DNA of 45,860 nucleotides from an uncultured Verrucomicrobiales bacterium (GCA_937905985.1 CALCWC010000096.1:1-45860), one strand, 5' to 3'. Counted from the stretch's first letter, positions 36,089 to 44,841 are shown. Translations and numbers: made by a program. Notes: generated by a model not told the origin, from the sequence alone.

Positions 36089-36097
36089 TTGTTAAGC
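36080..36097. promoter_or_regulatory. Palindrome overlapping the -10 region, possible operator
   Basis: GCTTAAC-TTTT-GTTAAGC: 7-bp arms with a 4-bp centre, covering the -10 hexamer and the predicted start of transcription. It could be a repressor site or an RNA hairpin at the 5' end; no regulator is identified. Confidence 0.4.
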
Positions 36098-36123
36098 AAG
36101 TTTTGAATTTTTCGCGTGCCAGT

Positions 36124-36744
36124 ATGAGACAAGACACACCCTATCGCCAGATGGAGCTGAATCCGAGGACCGCGGATGGGGCCATGCACTCGCCCGAGCA
36201 AGTGCTGGCGGAAATGGAGAAGGCGCGCCAGCAGGTGGAGCTGTTGGAATCCCAGAAGGCGCAGTGGGAACAGCAACGGCGGCTGCTCATGAGAAACAAC
36301 GAGCAGAAAGCCCTGTTCACGGAGGGGCTCAACGAGATAGGCCGGAAGGTACACAACGCCGTGCGGCGCCTGGAGCGAGAGCTGGAATCCATGGAGCATG
36401 AGCAAAAGGAGGTTTACCAGGCGTGCGAGTGCATGCAGAAGCACTTGCAGATACTCTCAGCCCTGCAACCCGCCAACTGGAGCAACGAGGGACTGCAGGA
36501 GCGCCTGAAGGAGGCTCTGCCCAAATTGGAAAACGCGGAGAACGATTTTAACGAGATATACGCCGTGGGGCACAAGTATCTGCACACGGACATCTTCCGC
36601 TACAAGCCGGGGGTGGAGGAGAAACCCGGCATCAACTGGCGGGGGCTGCGGGATGAACTGCTGCGCGGGTTGGCGTTCCACCTGCCGCTGTTCCTGCTTC
36701 TGCTCGCCACCTGGATTGTTTATCTAATCGTCAAGGCATCATGA
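36124..36744 (+). CDS. Coiled-coil protein with a C-terminal membrane anchor
   Basis: 206 aa. Residues ~20-110 are strongly coiled-coil (LAEMEKARQQVELLESQKAQ and similar heptads), 110-175 are charged and 183-202 form a TM helix (LAFHLPLFLLLLATWIVYLI). A tail-anchored topology with the coiled coil in the cytoplasm is likely. Family unknown. It overlaps the next gene by ATGA. Confidence 0.72.
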   Translation: MRQDTPYRQMELNPRTADGAMHSPEQVLAEMEKARQQVELLESQKAQWEQQRRLLMRNNEQKALFTEGLNEIGRKVHNAVRRLERELESMEHEQKEVYQACECMQKHLQILSALQPANWSNEGLQERLKEALPKLENAENDFNEIYAVGHKYLHTDIFRYKPGVEEKPGINWRGLRDELLRGLAFHLPLFLLLLATWIVYLIVKAS

Positions 36745-37052
36745 GAAAGGGATCTGCCATAGAGAGGTTGAAAGCCAGCAGGGGATACCACGAGCGTCTC
36801 CGCCAGGAGAGCCGTGAAATGCGGCGTGACACCACGCACCGCAGCGCGGCATACCGCAAGAATTCCAGCCCCAACACGCTGCCACCGCCGGAGGACGTGC
36901 TGGAAGCGCGGCAGCGCCGTCACAGGCAGTGTGTAAACACAGGTTCATCCTCCCGCAGCAACCCGGCGGAGAGTCTCTTTTTGCTTGCCTTTTTGGTGGC
37001 GTCCATCTATGGTATCTACCGCCTCATCGTCTATGTGCTGGCACAAGGATGA
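36741..37052 (+). CDS. Small basic protein with a C-terminal membrane helix
   Basis: 103 aa. The basic, Arg/Ser-rich first ~75 residues (for example RLRQESREMRRDTTHRSAAY) precede a TM helix at ~79-98 (LFLLAFLVASIYGIYRLIVY). The same cytoplasmic-domain-plus-C-terminal-anchor design as its upstream neighbour, to which it is coupled by a 4-nt overlap, suggests the two act together. Family unknown. gatC follows after 19 nt. Confidence 0.68.
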   Translation: MRKGSAIERLKASRGYHERLRQESREMRRDTTHRSAAYRKNSSPNTLPPPEDVLEARQRRHRQCVNTGSSSRSNPAESLFLLAFLVASIYGIYRLIVYVLAQG

Positions 37053-37071
37053 CGGGGGATGCAGAAAAACC

Positions 37072-37371
37072 ATGGAAACGGAGAATTTGATAGATGTGGC
37101 GTACATTGCCGGGCTCGCCAAGATAGAGCTCACGGCGGAAGAGGAGGCGCGGTTCACGCGAGACCTCAACCAGGTGCTCGGCTATGTGCAGCAGTTGAAC
37201 AAGTGGGATGTGGAGGGCGTGGAGCCCATGTACCACCCGCTGCCGGTGTATGATGCACTGAGGCGGGATGTACCCGGGGAAAGCTTGAGCAATGCAGCGG
37301 CGGTGCAGAACGCGCCGCAAGCGCAGGACGGGCAGTTCCGCGTACCCAAGGTGGTGGAATCTGCACACTGA
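37072..37371 (+). CDS. gatC: Asp/Glu-tRNA(Asn/Gln) amidotransferase subunit C
   Basis: 99 aa, normal length. It stabilises GatA and links it to GatB in the complex that converts misacylated Glu-tRNA(Gln) or Asp-tRNA(Asn) to the correct amide. Typical sequence: VAYIAGLAKIELTAEEEARF, then LNQVLGYVQQLNKWDVEGVEP, with a C-terminal part containing LRRDVPGES. The start at 37072 is the first Met compatible with the family. gatA is 22 nt downstream. Confidence 0.95.
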   Translation: METENLIDVAYIAGLAKIELTAEEEARFTRDLNQVLGYVQQLNKWDVEGVEPMYHPLPVYDALRRDVPGESLSNAAAVQNAPQAQDGQFRVPKVVESAH

Positions 37372-37393
37372 AGAGGAAAGAGGAGACAAAGCC

Positions 37394-38800
37394 ATGTTGT
37401 TTGGAAGCATATCCCACTGGAAGCGCCAATTGTCTGAAGGCGCACTCACACCCGCCGAGCTCGTGGAGAGCCTTGGCGCCGCCATGGAGAAGGAAAACCC
37501 CGCGCTCAACGCCTACCTTTCATGGAACAAGGAAGCCGCGCTGCAGCAGGCCGCGCAGGCAGACCTTTCCAAGCCGCTCGGCGGCATTCCCATCGCGGTG
37601 AAGGACAATATCTGCATCAAGGGCGCGCCCACGCGCTGCGCCTCCCGCATGCTGGAGAATTTCGTCTCGCCGTATGACGCCACCGCCGTTGAGAAATTGC
37701 GCGCGGCAGGCGCCATCCTGTTCGGCCGCACCAACATGGATGAATTCGCCATGGGTTCCGCCGGGGAAAACTCCGCGTTCGGTCCCACGCGCAACCCTGT
37801 GGACACGGAGCGCGTTCCGGGCGGCTCCTCCAGCGGCTCCGCGGCCGCCGTGGCCGGCGGCATCGCCATCGCAGCCTTGGGGTCGGACACCGGCGGCTCC
37901 ATCCGCCAGCCCGCCTCGCACTGCGGCATCGTGGGCATGAAACCCACCTACGGCCGCGTGTCGCGCTACGGGTTGGTGGCCTTCGCATCATCGCTAGACC
38001 AGATTGGCCCGATCACGCAGAACGTGGAGGACGCAGCGCTGGTGCTCAACGCCATCTGCGGGCATGACGCCAAGGACTCCACCAGCTCCACGCAGTCCAC
38101 GGAAGATTTCACCGCGCAGCTGGGACGCGACATCAAGGGCGCGCGCATCGGCCTGCCCAAGGAATACCTCAGCCAGGGCAATGATGCCGCCGTCACCGCC
38201 GCCGTGGAACGCGCCGTGAAAACTCTCACGGACCTGGGCGCGGAGGTGGAGGAAATCTCCCTGCCCCACGCGGAGGCAGTGGTGGCATCCTACTACATCA
38301 TCGCCTGCGCCGAGGCATCATCCAACCTCTCGCGCTTCGACGGCGTGCGCTACGGCCACCGCACGGAAATCCCCGGAGGGCTGGATGAACTCTACAGCCG
38401 CACCCGGGCGGAGGGATTCGGCGACGAGGTGAAGCGCCGCGTCATTCTGGGCACATACGTGCTCTCCAGCGGGTTCTACGATGCCTACTACGCCCGTGCC
38501 CAGAAGGTGCGCGCCCTGGTGGCCAAGGATTTTTCGGATGCGTTCGGCAAGGTGGATTTCATCCTGGGGCCCACCACGCCCACGCCCGCGCCCAAGCTCT
38601 TTGACGCCGACCTCACGCCGCTGCAAACGTATCTGGCGGACATCTACACCATCCCGGCCAACCTGGCGGGGCTGCCCGGCATCTCCGTGCCGTGCCAGGC
38701 TGTAGAGGGTCTGCCCACGGGCGTGCAGCTGCTTGCCCCGCACTTCAAGGAAACCTCTCTGCTCTCTGCCGCGTATGCGCTGGAGCGGGCGCTCCGCTAA
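37394..38800 (+). CDS. gatA: Glutamyl-tRNA(Gln)/aspartyl-tRNA(Asn) amidotransferase subunit A
   Basis: 468 aa, slightly short of the usual 480-490. It releases ammonia from glutamine for the transamidation. The amidase-signature catalytic triad is complete: K70 (IAVKDN), S145 (GGSSSGS) and S169 (GSDTGGSIRQPA). A clear AGGAG ribosome-binding site lies upstream of the ATG, one of few in this window. gatB is not in this window, and thiD follows 5 nt after the stop codon. Confidence 0.97.
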   Translation: MLFGSISHWKRQLSEGALTPAELVESLGAAMEKENPALNAYLSWNKEAALQQAAQADLSKPLGGIPIAVKDNICIKGAPTRCASRMLENFVSPYDATAVEKLRAAGAILFGRTNMDEFAMGSAGENSAFGPTRNPVDTERVPGGSSSGSAAAVAGGIAIAALGSDTGGSIRQPASHCGIVGMKPTYGRVSRYGLVAFASSLDQIGPITQNVEDAALVLNAICGHDAKDSTSSTQSTEDFTAQLGRDIKGARIGLPKEYLSQGNDAAVTAAVERAVKTLTDLGAEVEEISLPHAEAVVASYYIIACAEASSNLSRFDGVRYGHRTEIPGGLDELYSRTRAEGFGDEVKRRVILGTYVLSSGFYDAYYARAQKVRALVAKDFSDAFGKVDFILGPTTPTPAPKLFDADLTPLQTYLADIYTIPANLAGLPGISVPCQAVEGLPTGVQLLAPHFKETSLLSAAYALERALR

Positions 38801-38805
38801 CCGCC

Positions 38806-39597
38806 ATGCCTCCCGTCATCCTCAGCATCGCGGGTTCTGACTGCTCCGCCGGAGCAGGCTTGCAGGCGGACTTGAAAACCGGCTTCGCACTCGGCTGCTA
38901 CCCGCTCACCGCCGTCACCTGCGTGGTGAACGAGGTGCCGGGGAAAGTGGAGGGCATCGTCCCCATGGAGCCCGCGTTCGTGGCCGCGCAGGTGCGGCTC
39001 TGCATGCAGTCCTTCCCCGTGCAGGGCATCAAGACCGGCATGCTCTACTCCCCGCAGATAGTGGAGGCGGTGGCCGCGGAACTGCATGCATACAGCGGAC
39101 CGCTCGTGGTGGACCCCGTGATGATTGCCACCGCCGGTGAAGCGCTCATGCTGGAGGAAGCCATCGCCGTGTACGAGAGACTTCTCCTGCCGCGCACCAC
39201 CGTGCTCACCCCCAACATGGATGAGTTGCAAAAACTCTGCGGTGGCGCGCCGCTGCACAGCGTGGAGGACATGACCGCCGCCGCACAGTCGCTCTGCACA
39301 CGCTTCGGCTGCGCCGTGCTCGCCAAGGGCGGCCACCTGGGCGGCGACACTTGCACGGACATCCTGGTGCAGCCGCACGCGCAACCCGTGGCATACAGCC
39401 ACCCGCGCACGGTCGGCGTATCCACCCACGGCACAGGCTGCACCCTCTCCAGCGCCGTCACTTCATACCTGGCGCTCGGCCACCCGCTTGAAGAAGCTGT
39501 GCGCCTGGCGCTGGACTACACCGCCCGCGCCATTGCAACCTCCCACCGCCTGGGAGAGATGGACGCCCTCAACCACGCGCCGTTGGAGCAGGAATAA
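38806..39597 (+). CDS. thiD: Hydroxymethylpyrimidine/phosphomethylpyrimidine kinase
   Basis: 263 aa. It phosphorylates HMP and HMP-phosphate in thiamine synthesis. Signatures: SIAGSDCSAGAGLQADLKT at the N-terminus, GIKTGMLYSPQIV, DPVMIATAGEAL and the anion-hole STHGTGCTLSSAV. It starts 5 nt after gatA, so it is probably co-transcribed with it, an unusual pairing of function. It ends 1 bp before the stop codon of the convergent gene. Confidence 0.95.
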   Translation: MPPVILSIAGSDCSAGAGLQADLKTGFALGCYPLTAVTCVVNEVPGKVEGIVPMEPAFVAAQVRLCMQSFPVQGIKTGMLYSPQIVEAVAAELHAYSGPLVVDPVMIATAGEALMLEEAIAVYERLLLPRTTVLTPNMDELQKLCGGAPLHSVEDMTAAAQSLCTRFGCAVLAKGGHLGGDTCTDILVQPHAQPVAYSHPRTVGVSTHGTGCTLSSAVTSYLALGHPLEEAVRLALDYTARAIATSHRLGEMDALNHAPLEQE

Positions 39598-39598
39598 C

Positions 39599-40861
39599 CT
39601 ACTTCTTCTTCATCTCGATACGGCCGATGCAGCCGAGGCCGCCATCGTTGCAGCGGACGGTGCAGCGGACCTCCACCTTGGCCTTGGCGGGAACGGCGGG
39701 CACGTTGGGGAAGGAAACGGGCTTTCCGTATTCCACCTTGCCGGGTACGCGTGCCACCACCTTGCCGTTGACGGTGAGCGAGAAGTCGCGCGTCTCCAGG
39801 TTCATGTTGCTCTTGGGGTAGGGCTTGAGCGTGAACTCGTACGTGCCGGGGCCGTCCATGGAGGCGGACACGTCCACATGCCACGGCTTGTCGAAGAACT
39901 TGGGCATCACGCGGCTGTCGTAGTAGTCGGAGGTGATGATGCAGGGCTTCTTGGTGTCGTAGTAGTCGATGAAGAAGCGTGCACCCTCCGCGTAGTCGGT
40001 CTTGGGGTCCACCTTGACGATATCCGCGCAGGTCTTGAGAAAGTCCTTCCAGTCGTTGTTGCCGAACTCGTTGAACTTCTCGCGCTGCACATAGGCGAGG
40101 GCGGCGAGGTAGCGCTGGCGGGCCTCCTTGGTAAGGTCGGAGCGGGAGAGCACCTTCTGCGCGGCGGCCTCCGCCCCGGCAAAGTCTCGGTTCTTGCCGT
40201 TCTTGCCGCCGGATTCCATGACGGCCTTGAGGTCGTTGATGACGGCATCGTGCCGCTGGAGGAAAATCTCCTTGTAGCCGGTCTTGTTCTGCGGGTCCTC
40301 ACGCTTGATGATATCCTGCAGGGCGGTGCAGCGGCGGGCATCCTCAAAGCTCATAAGGCGCATGGCATCGCCCGCGGCCTTGGCAGCTTCCTCGCCCTTG
40401 GATTTGCGCGCCTTCTCCACCAGCTGGCGGAACTTCTGCAAGTCCGCCTGCCCCTCCGTGAGCGTCTTCATCATGGCCTCTGCGGTGCGCACCCTCTTGC
40501 CAGTGTAGGAGGCGTAGAACGTGCCGTCCGGCAGCAGCAGCACCGCCGCGGGCAGGTTGTACTCCGTCACGCACAGCACCTTGCCGCGCGCGCCGCGCTC
40601 CTGGCCCAGCGTGTCGTCGTACTGGCCGAGCACCACGGGCAGGTTCTCCGCGGCCTTGAGCTTCTCCCATTCCGCGCAGAGCTTGCTGCCTGCCGCGCCC
40701 ATCCAATCGGAGCCGTGCCAGAGGATGAGTACGGGCTTGTCGGCCTTCTTGGCCTGCTCCTGGGCGTCCTTCACGTTCGGGAGGGAGAGGGCCGCGTCAA
40801 CAGGCGCGGGAACGAGCGTTCCCAGCGCGAGCGCCAGGGTGAAAAGGTGTTTCTTGTTCAT
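39599..40861 (-). CDS. Exported protein with a thioredoxin-like fold lacking CxxC
   Basis: 420 aa with a signal peptide (cleavage near PVDA, ~20-23). Residues ~28-150 resemble a thioredoxin-like domain: KKADKPVLILWHGSDW, the cis-Pro region YNLPAAVLLLPDGTF and the helix that follows. At the redox position the sequence reads HGSDWMGAAG, with no cysteine pair, so it is unlikely to be a disulfide enzyme. The middle (~150-300) is helical, and ~300-420 looks like a beta-sandwich. Coupled to the upstream transglutaminase-like gene by ATGA overlap, so the pair probably works together outside the inner membrane. Confidence 0.75.
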   Translation of the reverse strand: MNKKHLFTLALALGTLVPAPVDAALSLPNVKDAQEQAKKADKPVLILWHGSDWMGAAGSKLCAEWEKLKAAENLPVVLGQYDDTLGQERGARGKVLCVTEYNLPAAVLLLPDGTFYASYTGKRVRTAEAMMKTLTEGQADLQKFRQLVEKARKSKGEEAAKAAGDAMRLMSFEDARRCTALQDIIKREDPQNKTGYKEIFLQRHDAVINDLKAVMESGGKNGKNRDFAGAEAAAQKVLSRSDLTKEARQRYLAALAYVQREKFNEFGNNDWKDFLKTCADIVKVDPKTDYAEGARFFIDYYDTKKPCIITSDYYDSRVMPKFFDKPWHVDVSASMDGPGTYEFTLKPYPKSNMNLETRDFSLTVNGKVVARVPGKVEYGKPVSFPNVPAVPAKAKVEVRCTVRCNDGGLGCIGRIEMKKK

Positions 40862-43083
40862 GATTTCTTGAATACGAGGAAGTGGGAAAGGTGGGAGGAG
40901 CGCGGCTTGTCGGAGTTGTCGAACTCCAGCCGCACGAACTTGGCGCGCGTGCCGGCGGGGAAGGTCACATCCCATTCTTCCGGCATTTGGTCAATGCTGG
41001 CGACGGTGGTGTAGTTCTTGCCGTCCGTGCCCACGCCGACGATGGCCTTCTGCATGTCCGCGCCGTTGCCGGACTTGCGGATGATGCACCCGGTGAGCTC
41101 CTTGGCGTTGTCCAGCTCGATGATGACGTACGGGCGCTTGTCGTCGTCCATGTAGCATCCGCCGCCCTCCGGGGTGGTGAGCCCCACGTGTCGCCACGGC
41201 TCGTCCCAGTAGCTGGACTTGCAGGTCTGCACCAGACACTCGCCCGTCACGGGCTTGCCGGGCATCTTGGACAATCCGGAGAGGGCGATGGGCTTGGGAG
41301 CGCCGATGGCGCGCACGGCTGCGGCGCTGATAGCCTGGAAAGCCTTGACGGAATGGGATTTCCCGGCAGAGAGGATAGTCTTGGTGTAGGCTTTCTTCTG
41401 GGGCTTGGAGCCGTCACCCTTGATATCGGTGTTCTTGGTGGCCTGCGAGACGGCGGTGTCGAAGGCGTCGCCGAAGAGTTTTTCCTTGCCCTTGTTGAGG
41501 TAGTTCTCCACGCCGTACTCCAGGAACTGGCCGAAGGCGTAGCCGTCGCCCTTGCTCAGGTGCCGCGTGTACACCATCGTCAAAAACTTCCGGTGCATCT
41601 CGTCGGTGGAGAACAGGGAGTCCTGCTTGGCCAGCAGCTTGTCGCAGCGCACGGAATCGTGGAACTTGCTGCCCGACATCACGGTGTGCAGCACATCCAT
41701 GAGCTTCATCTTCTTCTCGTCGTCCAGCTGGGAAATCAACGGCCAGAAGTCATCCGTCATGTCCGCCGCGGCGAAACCGTGCGTCACGTACAGCGGAATG
41801 GTCCTGCACAGGTAGTCGAAGCAGCCCTGCGGCGTGAGCCCCTGCCCTATCATGAGCTTGTGCATGTCGCGCCGGAAGAACGGATGGAACGGGGACGTGG
41901 TGAGCGCCTGCTGCCACATCTTGATGGCCTCGTCCACCTTGCCGCAGGCGGCGAGCGCCCGCGCGCAGTACGCCTCGCGGTACGCCTTGTCGATAACCGT
42001 GTTGTTGCCGAACACGGTTTCCATGAGGTGGACGGAGGTGGGGGCCTGGGTGCTGAAGATGCGGTTGTGCATCTCGCCGTTGGGCTCGTGGGTCTCGTAG
42101 TCCGCAATGCCGTCGGTCCAGCTGTTGCGCTTGAAGCGCACGCCGTAGGCGCAGTGGCCGGGCTGGCCGCAGGTGTAGGCGGGAATGCCGTGGGCCATGG
42201 CGGCAATGGCGCCCAAGTGGCTCTGCGTGCCGCACACGCCGCCGGTCTTGATGGCCACCTCCGCAATGCTCAGCTTGGGATACGGCTGGTAGAAGAACGT
42301 GCCGTTGTGCACGGAATCGCCAAACTTGGAGGGGTGCAGGTACTGGATGATGCCGTAGGCCTCGCCGTACTGGTCATAGGGTACGTTGATGTGCTTGGCC
42401 AGGTACTCGTAGGAGGCATCGTCCCAATCCTGTTCCACGTTGCTCACCACAAAGCGCAGCTCCCACGGGCGCAGGCTCGCGAAACCGGGGTAGAGCAGCC
42501 CCTTGGATGCCTGCCTGCAGAAGAATTTGTAGCGCCACACGGGGTTGAACTTTTCGGGGTCGGCCTTGGCCACCGCGGGATCCGGCGCGGTCTCGCCGCC
42601 GCCCCAGCAGGACGCCAAGGCCACCGCGATGCGCTTTTCCTTCACGTTGCCCTTCTCCGCCTTCCAAATGCGGTACATTACGCGCATGCCCGTGTCCTTG
42701 TGGTACGGAACCAGCCCGCAGCCCAGATACAACGACTGCCACTTCTCATCCTTGGCAAACTGTGCCAGGAACTTCCGCACATCCTTGTCCTTCGCCATCC
42801 CAGTAAGAACGGCGGCATCCGTGGTGCGGATGACATCCAGCAGCATGGCCAGCCGAACCGCCTCCCGATTCTCCGGCATGATGTTCATGCTCCCCAGCGA
42901 TTCAATGAGCGCCTTCTCCGCCGCCGCATAGTCTCCGGCCTGCACGGGCTGCAGGACGGGCGCAGGCAGCTCGCCGGACTTCGCCGCAGCCGCAGGCGTC
43001 TCCGCCGCCGGTGCTGTTACACACGCCAGCGGCACCGCCGCCAGCGCTCCCATGACAACATAAGGCAATACACTTGCTCTCAT
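40858..43083 (-). CDS. Exported protein with transglutaminase-like and discoidin-like domains
   Basis: 741 aa with a signal peptide (MRASVLPYVVMGALAAVPLA). Residues ~35-220 are helical. A transglutaminase-like core lies around 265-345, with probable catalytic C284 in IKTGGVCGTQSHLGAIA and H310 in QPGHCAYGVRF; the third residue is not clear. The C-terminal ~115 residues resemble an F5/8-type C (discoidin) carbohydrate-binding domain. It could be a protease-like or cross-linking enzyme directed to a glycan. An ATG at 43092 is an alternative but lies within the -10 hexamer, hence the start at 43083. Confidence 0.8.
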   Translation of the reverse strand: MRASVLPYVVMGALAAVPLACVTAPAAETPAAAAKSGELPAPVLQPVQAGDYAAAEKALIESLGSMNIMPENREAVRLAMLLDVIRTTDAAVLTGMAKDKDVRKFLAQFAKDEKWQSLYLGCGLVPYHKDTGMRVMYRIWKAEKGNVKEKRIAVALASCWGGGETAPDPAVAKADPEKFNPVWRYKFFCRQASKGLLYPGFASLRPWELRFVVSNVEQDWDDASYEYLAKHINVPYDQYGEAYGIIQYLHPSKFGDSVHNGTFFYQPYPKLSIAEVAIKTGGVCGTQSHLGAIAAMAHGIPAYTCGQPGHCAYGVRFKRNSWTDGIADYETHEPNGEMHNRIFSTQAPTSVHLMETVFGNNTVIDKAYREAYCARALAACGKVDEAIKMWQQALTTSPFHPFFRRDMHKLMIGQGLTPQGCFDYLCRTIPLYVTHGFAAADMTDDFWPLISQLDDEKKMKLMDVLHTVMSGSKFHDSVRCDKLLAKQDSLFSTDEMHRKFLTMVYTRHLSKGDGYAFGQFLEYGVENYLNKGKEKLFGDAFDTAVSQATKNTDIKGDGSKPQKKAYTKTILSAGKSHSVKAFQAISAAAVRAIGAPKPIALSGLSKMPGKPVTGECLVQTCKSSYWDEPWRHVGLTTPEGGGCYMDDDKRPYVIIELDNAKELTGCIIRKSGNGADMQKAIVGVGTDGKNYTTVASIDQMPEEWDVTFPAGTRAKFVRLEFDNSDKPRSSHLSHFLVFKKS

Positions 43084-43090
43084 GCTCGCC

Positions 43091-43119
43091 ATCCTATCCC
43101 CTCCCCCCTGCCCTGTCAA
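43091..43119 (-). promoter_or_regulatory. Candidate leaderless promoter of the transglutaminase-like gene
   Basis: TTGACA (43119-43114), a 17-bp purine-rich spacer and TAGGAT (43096-43091) on the minus strand. The -10 is 7 nt from the ATG at 43083. A near-identical element is repeated at 44842-44870. Confidence 0.65.
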
Positions 43120-43121
43120 GC
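43093..43121. repeat. 29-bp imperfect direct repeat, left copy
   Basis: It matches 44842-44870 at 26 of 29 positions in the same orientation; the ends (CCTATCCCC and CCCTGTCAAGC) are identical. The copies lie on either side of the AbiE-type gene pair. This copy carries the promoter of the transglutaminase-like gene. Confidence 0.7.
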
Positions 43122-43170
43122 CAAAGCGAGCGCAAATCCAGGTCGTCGGCTCAGCGATATGGAAGATTTG

Positions 43171-43198
43171 TTGACTTCTGTTTGCCTTATGCTACAAT
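43171..43198 (+). promoter_or_regulatory. Promoter of the AbiE-type operon
   Basis: TTGACT (43171-43176), a 16-bp spacer and TACAAT (43193-43198) with extended -10 TGC. The ATG at 43207 is 8 nt after the -10, so the mRNA is probably leaderless. AbiEi antitoxins commonly repress their own promoter; no inverted repeat pair was confirmed. Confidence 0.75.
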
Positions 43199-43206
43199 TT
43201 TTCCAG

Positions 43207-43773
43207 ATGCAGATCAAAACCGTAAAGGGAAGCAAGGAAGCCCGGGGAGGCTTGGCGCGCAGCACCTTGTACAACCAAGAGGCTGCCGGATGCCTGGTGC
43301 GCGTCATGCCCGGGGTCTTTGCCGCTGAATCGCTGCCGCTAACGGATGAGAACCTCATGCAAATCATCAGCATGAAGCAACCGGAGGCAACCATGAACCT
43401 GATATCCGCCCTGGCGTTCCACGGCATCACCACCCAAATACCCGCCTACCTGTCCGTTTCCCTGCCCAAGGGCACGCGCATGCCCACAGTGTTTTCCAGT
43501 CCGGTGAAAGCCTGGCCGTGCAAACCGGGCTACATTCGCAAGGGAAGGAAAACCCACACAGGCGAGATTGGGAAATTCCGCGTCACCACACCGGAACGCA
43601 CGCTGGTGGACTGTTTCCGCCACCGCAACAAAATCGGGTTGGACATTTTTTTGGAAGCCCTGCACCTGGGCATACAAAAGCGCATGTTCAATTACGCCGA
43701 AATCGAGAGTCTGGCGCGCTTCTTTCACGTGGATCGCCAAATCACCCCCTACATCGCCACCGCCCTCTCATGA
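43207..43773 (+). CDS. abiEi: AbiEi-family antitoxin (type IV toxin-antitoxin)
   Basis: 188 aa. The N-terminal ~45 residues resemble the winged-helix part (LARSTLYNQEAAGCLVRVMP then GVF), and the following region carries the family segment ATMNLISALAFHGITTQIP and the TTPERTLVDCFRHRNKIG motif. AbiEi proteins repress their own operon and counteract the AbiEii nucleotidyltransferase without direct binding. The start at 43207 is the first in-frame ATG after the promoter. Overlap of 4 nt (ATGA) with the toxin gene. Confidence 0.85.
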   Translation: MQIKTVKGSKEARGGLARSTLYNQEAAGCLVRVMPGVFAAESLPLTDENLMQIISMKQPEATMNLISALAFHGITTQIPAYLSVSLPKGTRMPTVFSSPVKAWPCKPGYIRKGRKTHTGEIGKFRVTTPERTLVDCFRHRNKIGLDIFLEALHLGIQKRMFNYAEIESLARFFHVDRQITPYIATALS

Positions 43774-44669
43774 ATGTCAAACGCCTTTTGCAGCTGCACG
43801 CGCGCAACACAAAAATCCCATACGCGCAGGTGCTGATGCACTACGCCATGGAACGCTTCCTCCACCGCCTGTCACTATCTCGGCATGCGGATAAGTTTTT
43901 CTTGAAGGGCGGCATGCTCCTCACAGGCATGGGAGCCACGCCCGCCAGAACCACCATGGATATTGATTTGCTCGGACGCATCGACAACTCGCCCGACAAC
44001 ATCCGCAAGGTTGTACAAGACATCATCCGCATCAAGGCGGGCGCCGACGAGGTGCAGATGTCCGACAAGGTGACTGTTTCCGAAATCATGCTTAATGCCA
44101 TGTATCGCGGGGTCCGCGTGGAAATACCGGCATGTGTGGCGGGGGAGCGTTGCAGCGTCTCCATCGATATCGGGTTCAGCGACGAAATCGTCCCAGGCCC
44201 CTGCACCCTGAACTACCCCTCCATCCTGGAGGGGATGCCGCCGTCACGCATTCTCTGCTATTCGCGGGAATCCATTGTGGCAGAGAAATGGCAGTCGCTC
44301 GTCCAGCTCGCCGGATTCACCAACCGCATGAAGGACTACTACGACCTGTGGTTCCTCGCCCACAACTACAAGTTTGATTTCCAGCCCCTGCATGACGCCC
44401 TACTTGCGACCTTCGCCCGTAGGGAAACGCAAATCAGGCAGTACACCGTTCTCCAATCCCCTGATTACCTTCTCAAAATGCAGCCTCTCTGGGCCACATA
44501 CCTCGCCAAGCTCAAATCCGCCACCTTTTCCCGCAAGCCGCCCGTTCCCCTGCCCTCCAAAAACCTGGAAAACGTGGTTGCCGAGCTTGTGGCCTGGCTT
44601 GCACCCCCTATGCTGGAATCACACAGGGGCAAATGGAGCCCGCTCTCAGGATGGAAGTTCAAAGATTGA
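43770..44669 (+). CDS. abiEii: AbiEii-family nucleotidyltransferase toxin
   Basis: 299 aa, the usual length for the family. Motifs: FFLKGGMLLTGMG (43-55), the catalytic-type RTTMDIDLLGR with D64 and D66, and EKWQSLVQLAGF leading to NRMKDYYDLWFLA, where Lys and Asp are typical of AbiEii/DUF1814. Known members transfer nucleotides to target RNAs such as tRNA acceptor ends, halting translation and giving phage abortive infection. Cytoplasmic. All core motifs look intact, so the module is probably functional. Confidence 0.9.
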   Translation: MNVKRLLQLHARNTKIPYAQVLMHYAMERFLHRLSLSRHADKFFLKGGMLLTGMGATPARTTMDIDLLGRIDNSPDNIRKVVQDIIRIKAGADEVQMSDKVTVSEIMLNAMYRGVRVEIPACVAGERCSVSIDIGFSDEIVPGPCTLNYPSILEGMPPSRILCYSRESIVAEKWQSLVQLAGFTNRMKDYYDLWFLAHNYKFDFQPLHDALLATFARRETQIRQYTVLQSPDYLLKMQPLWATYLAKLKSATFSRKPPVPLPSKNLENVVAELVAWLAPPMLESHRGKWSPLSGWKFKD

Positions 44670-44841
44670 CGATTTGTACTCTTCTGCACACAAAAGCATA
44701 CAAATTTTCCATTCCCGCAGATTGCCCCTTCTCTTCGCATGACGAGGGGGACACCGTATCGGGGCGCCATAAAAAGGGAACAGGGCTCTATATGACCTTT
44801 TGCAGCATCTTTTCCAAAGTCTCCAGGTCGTGGGGAGCCGT

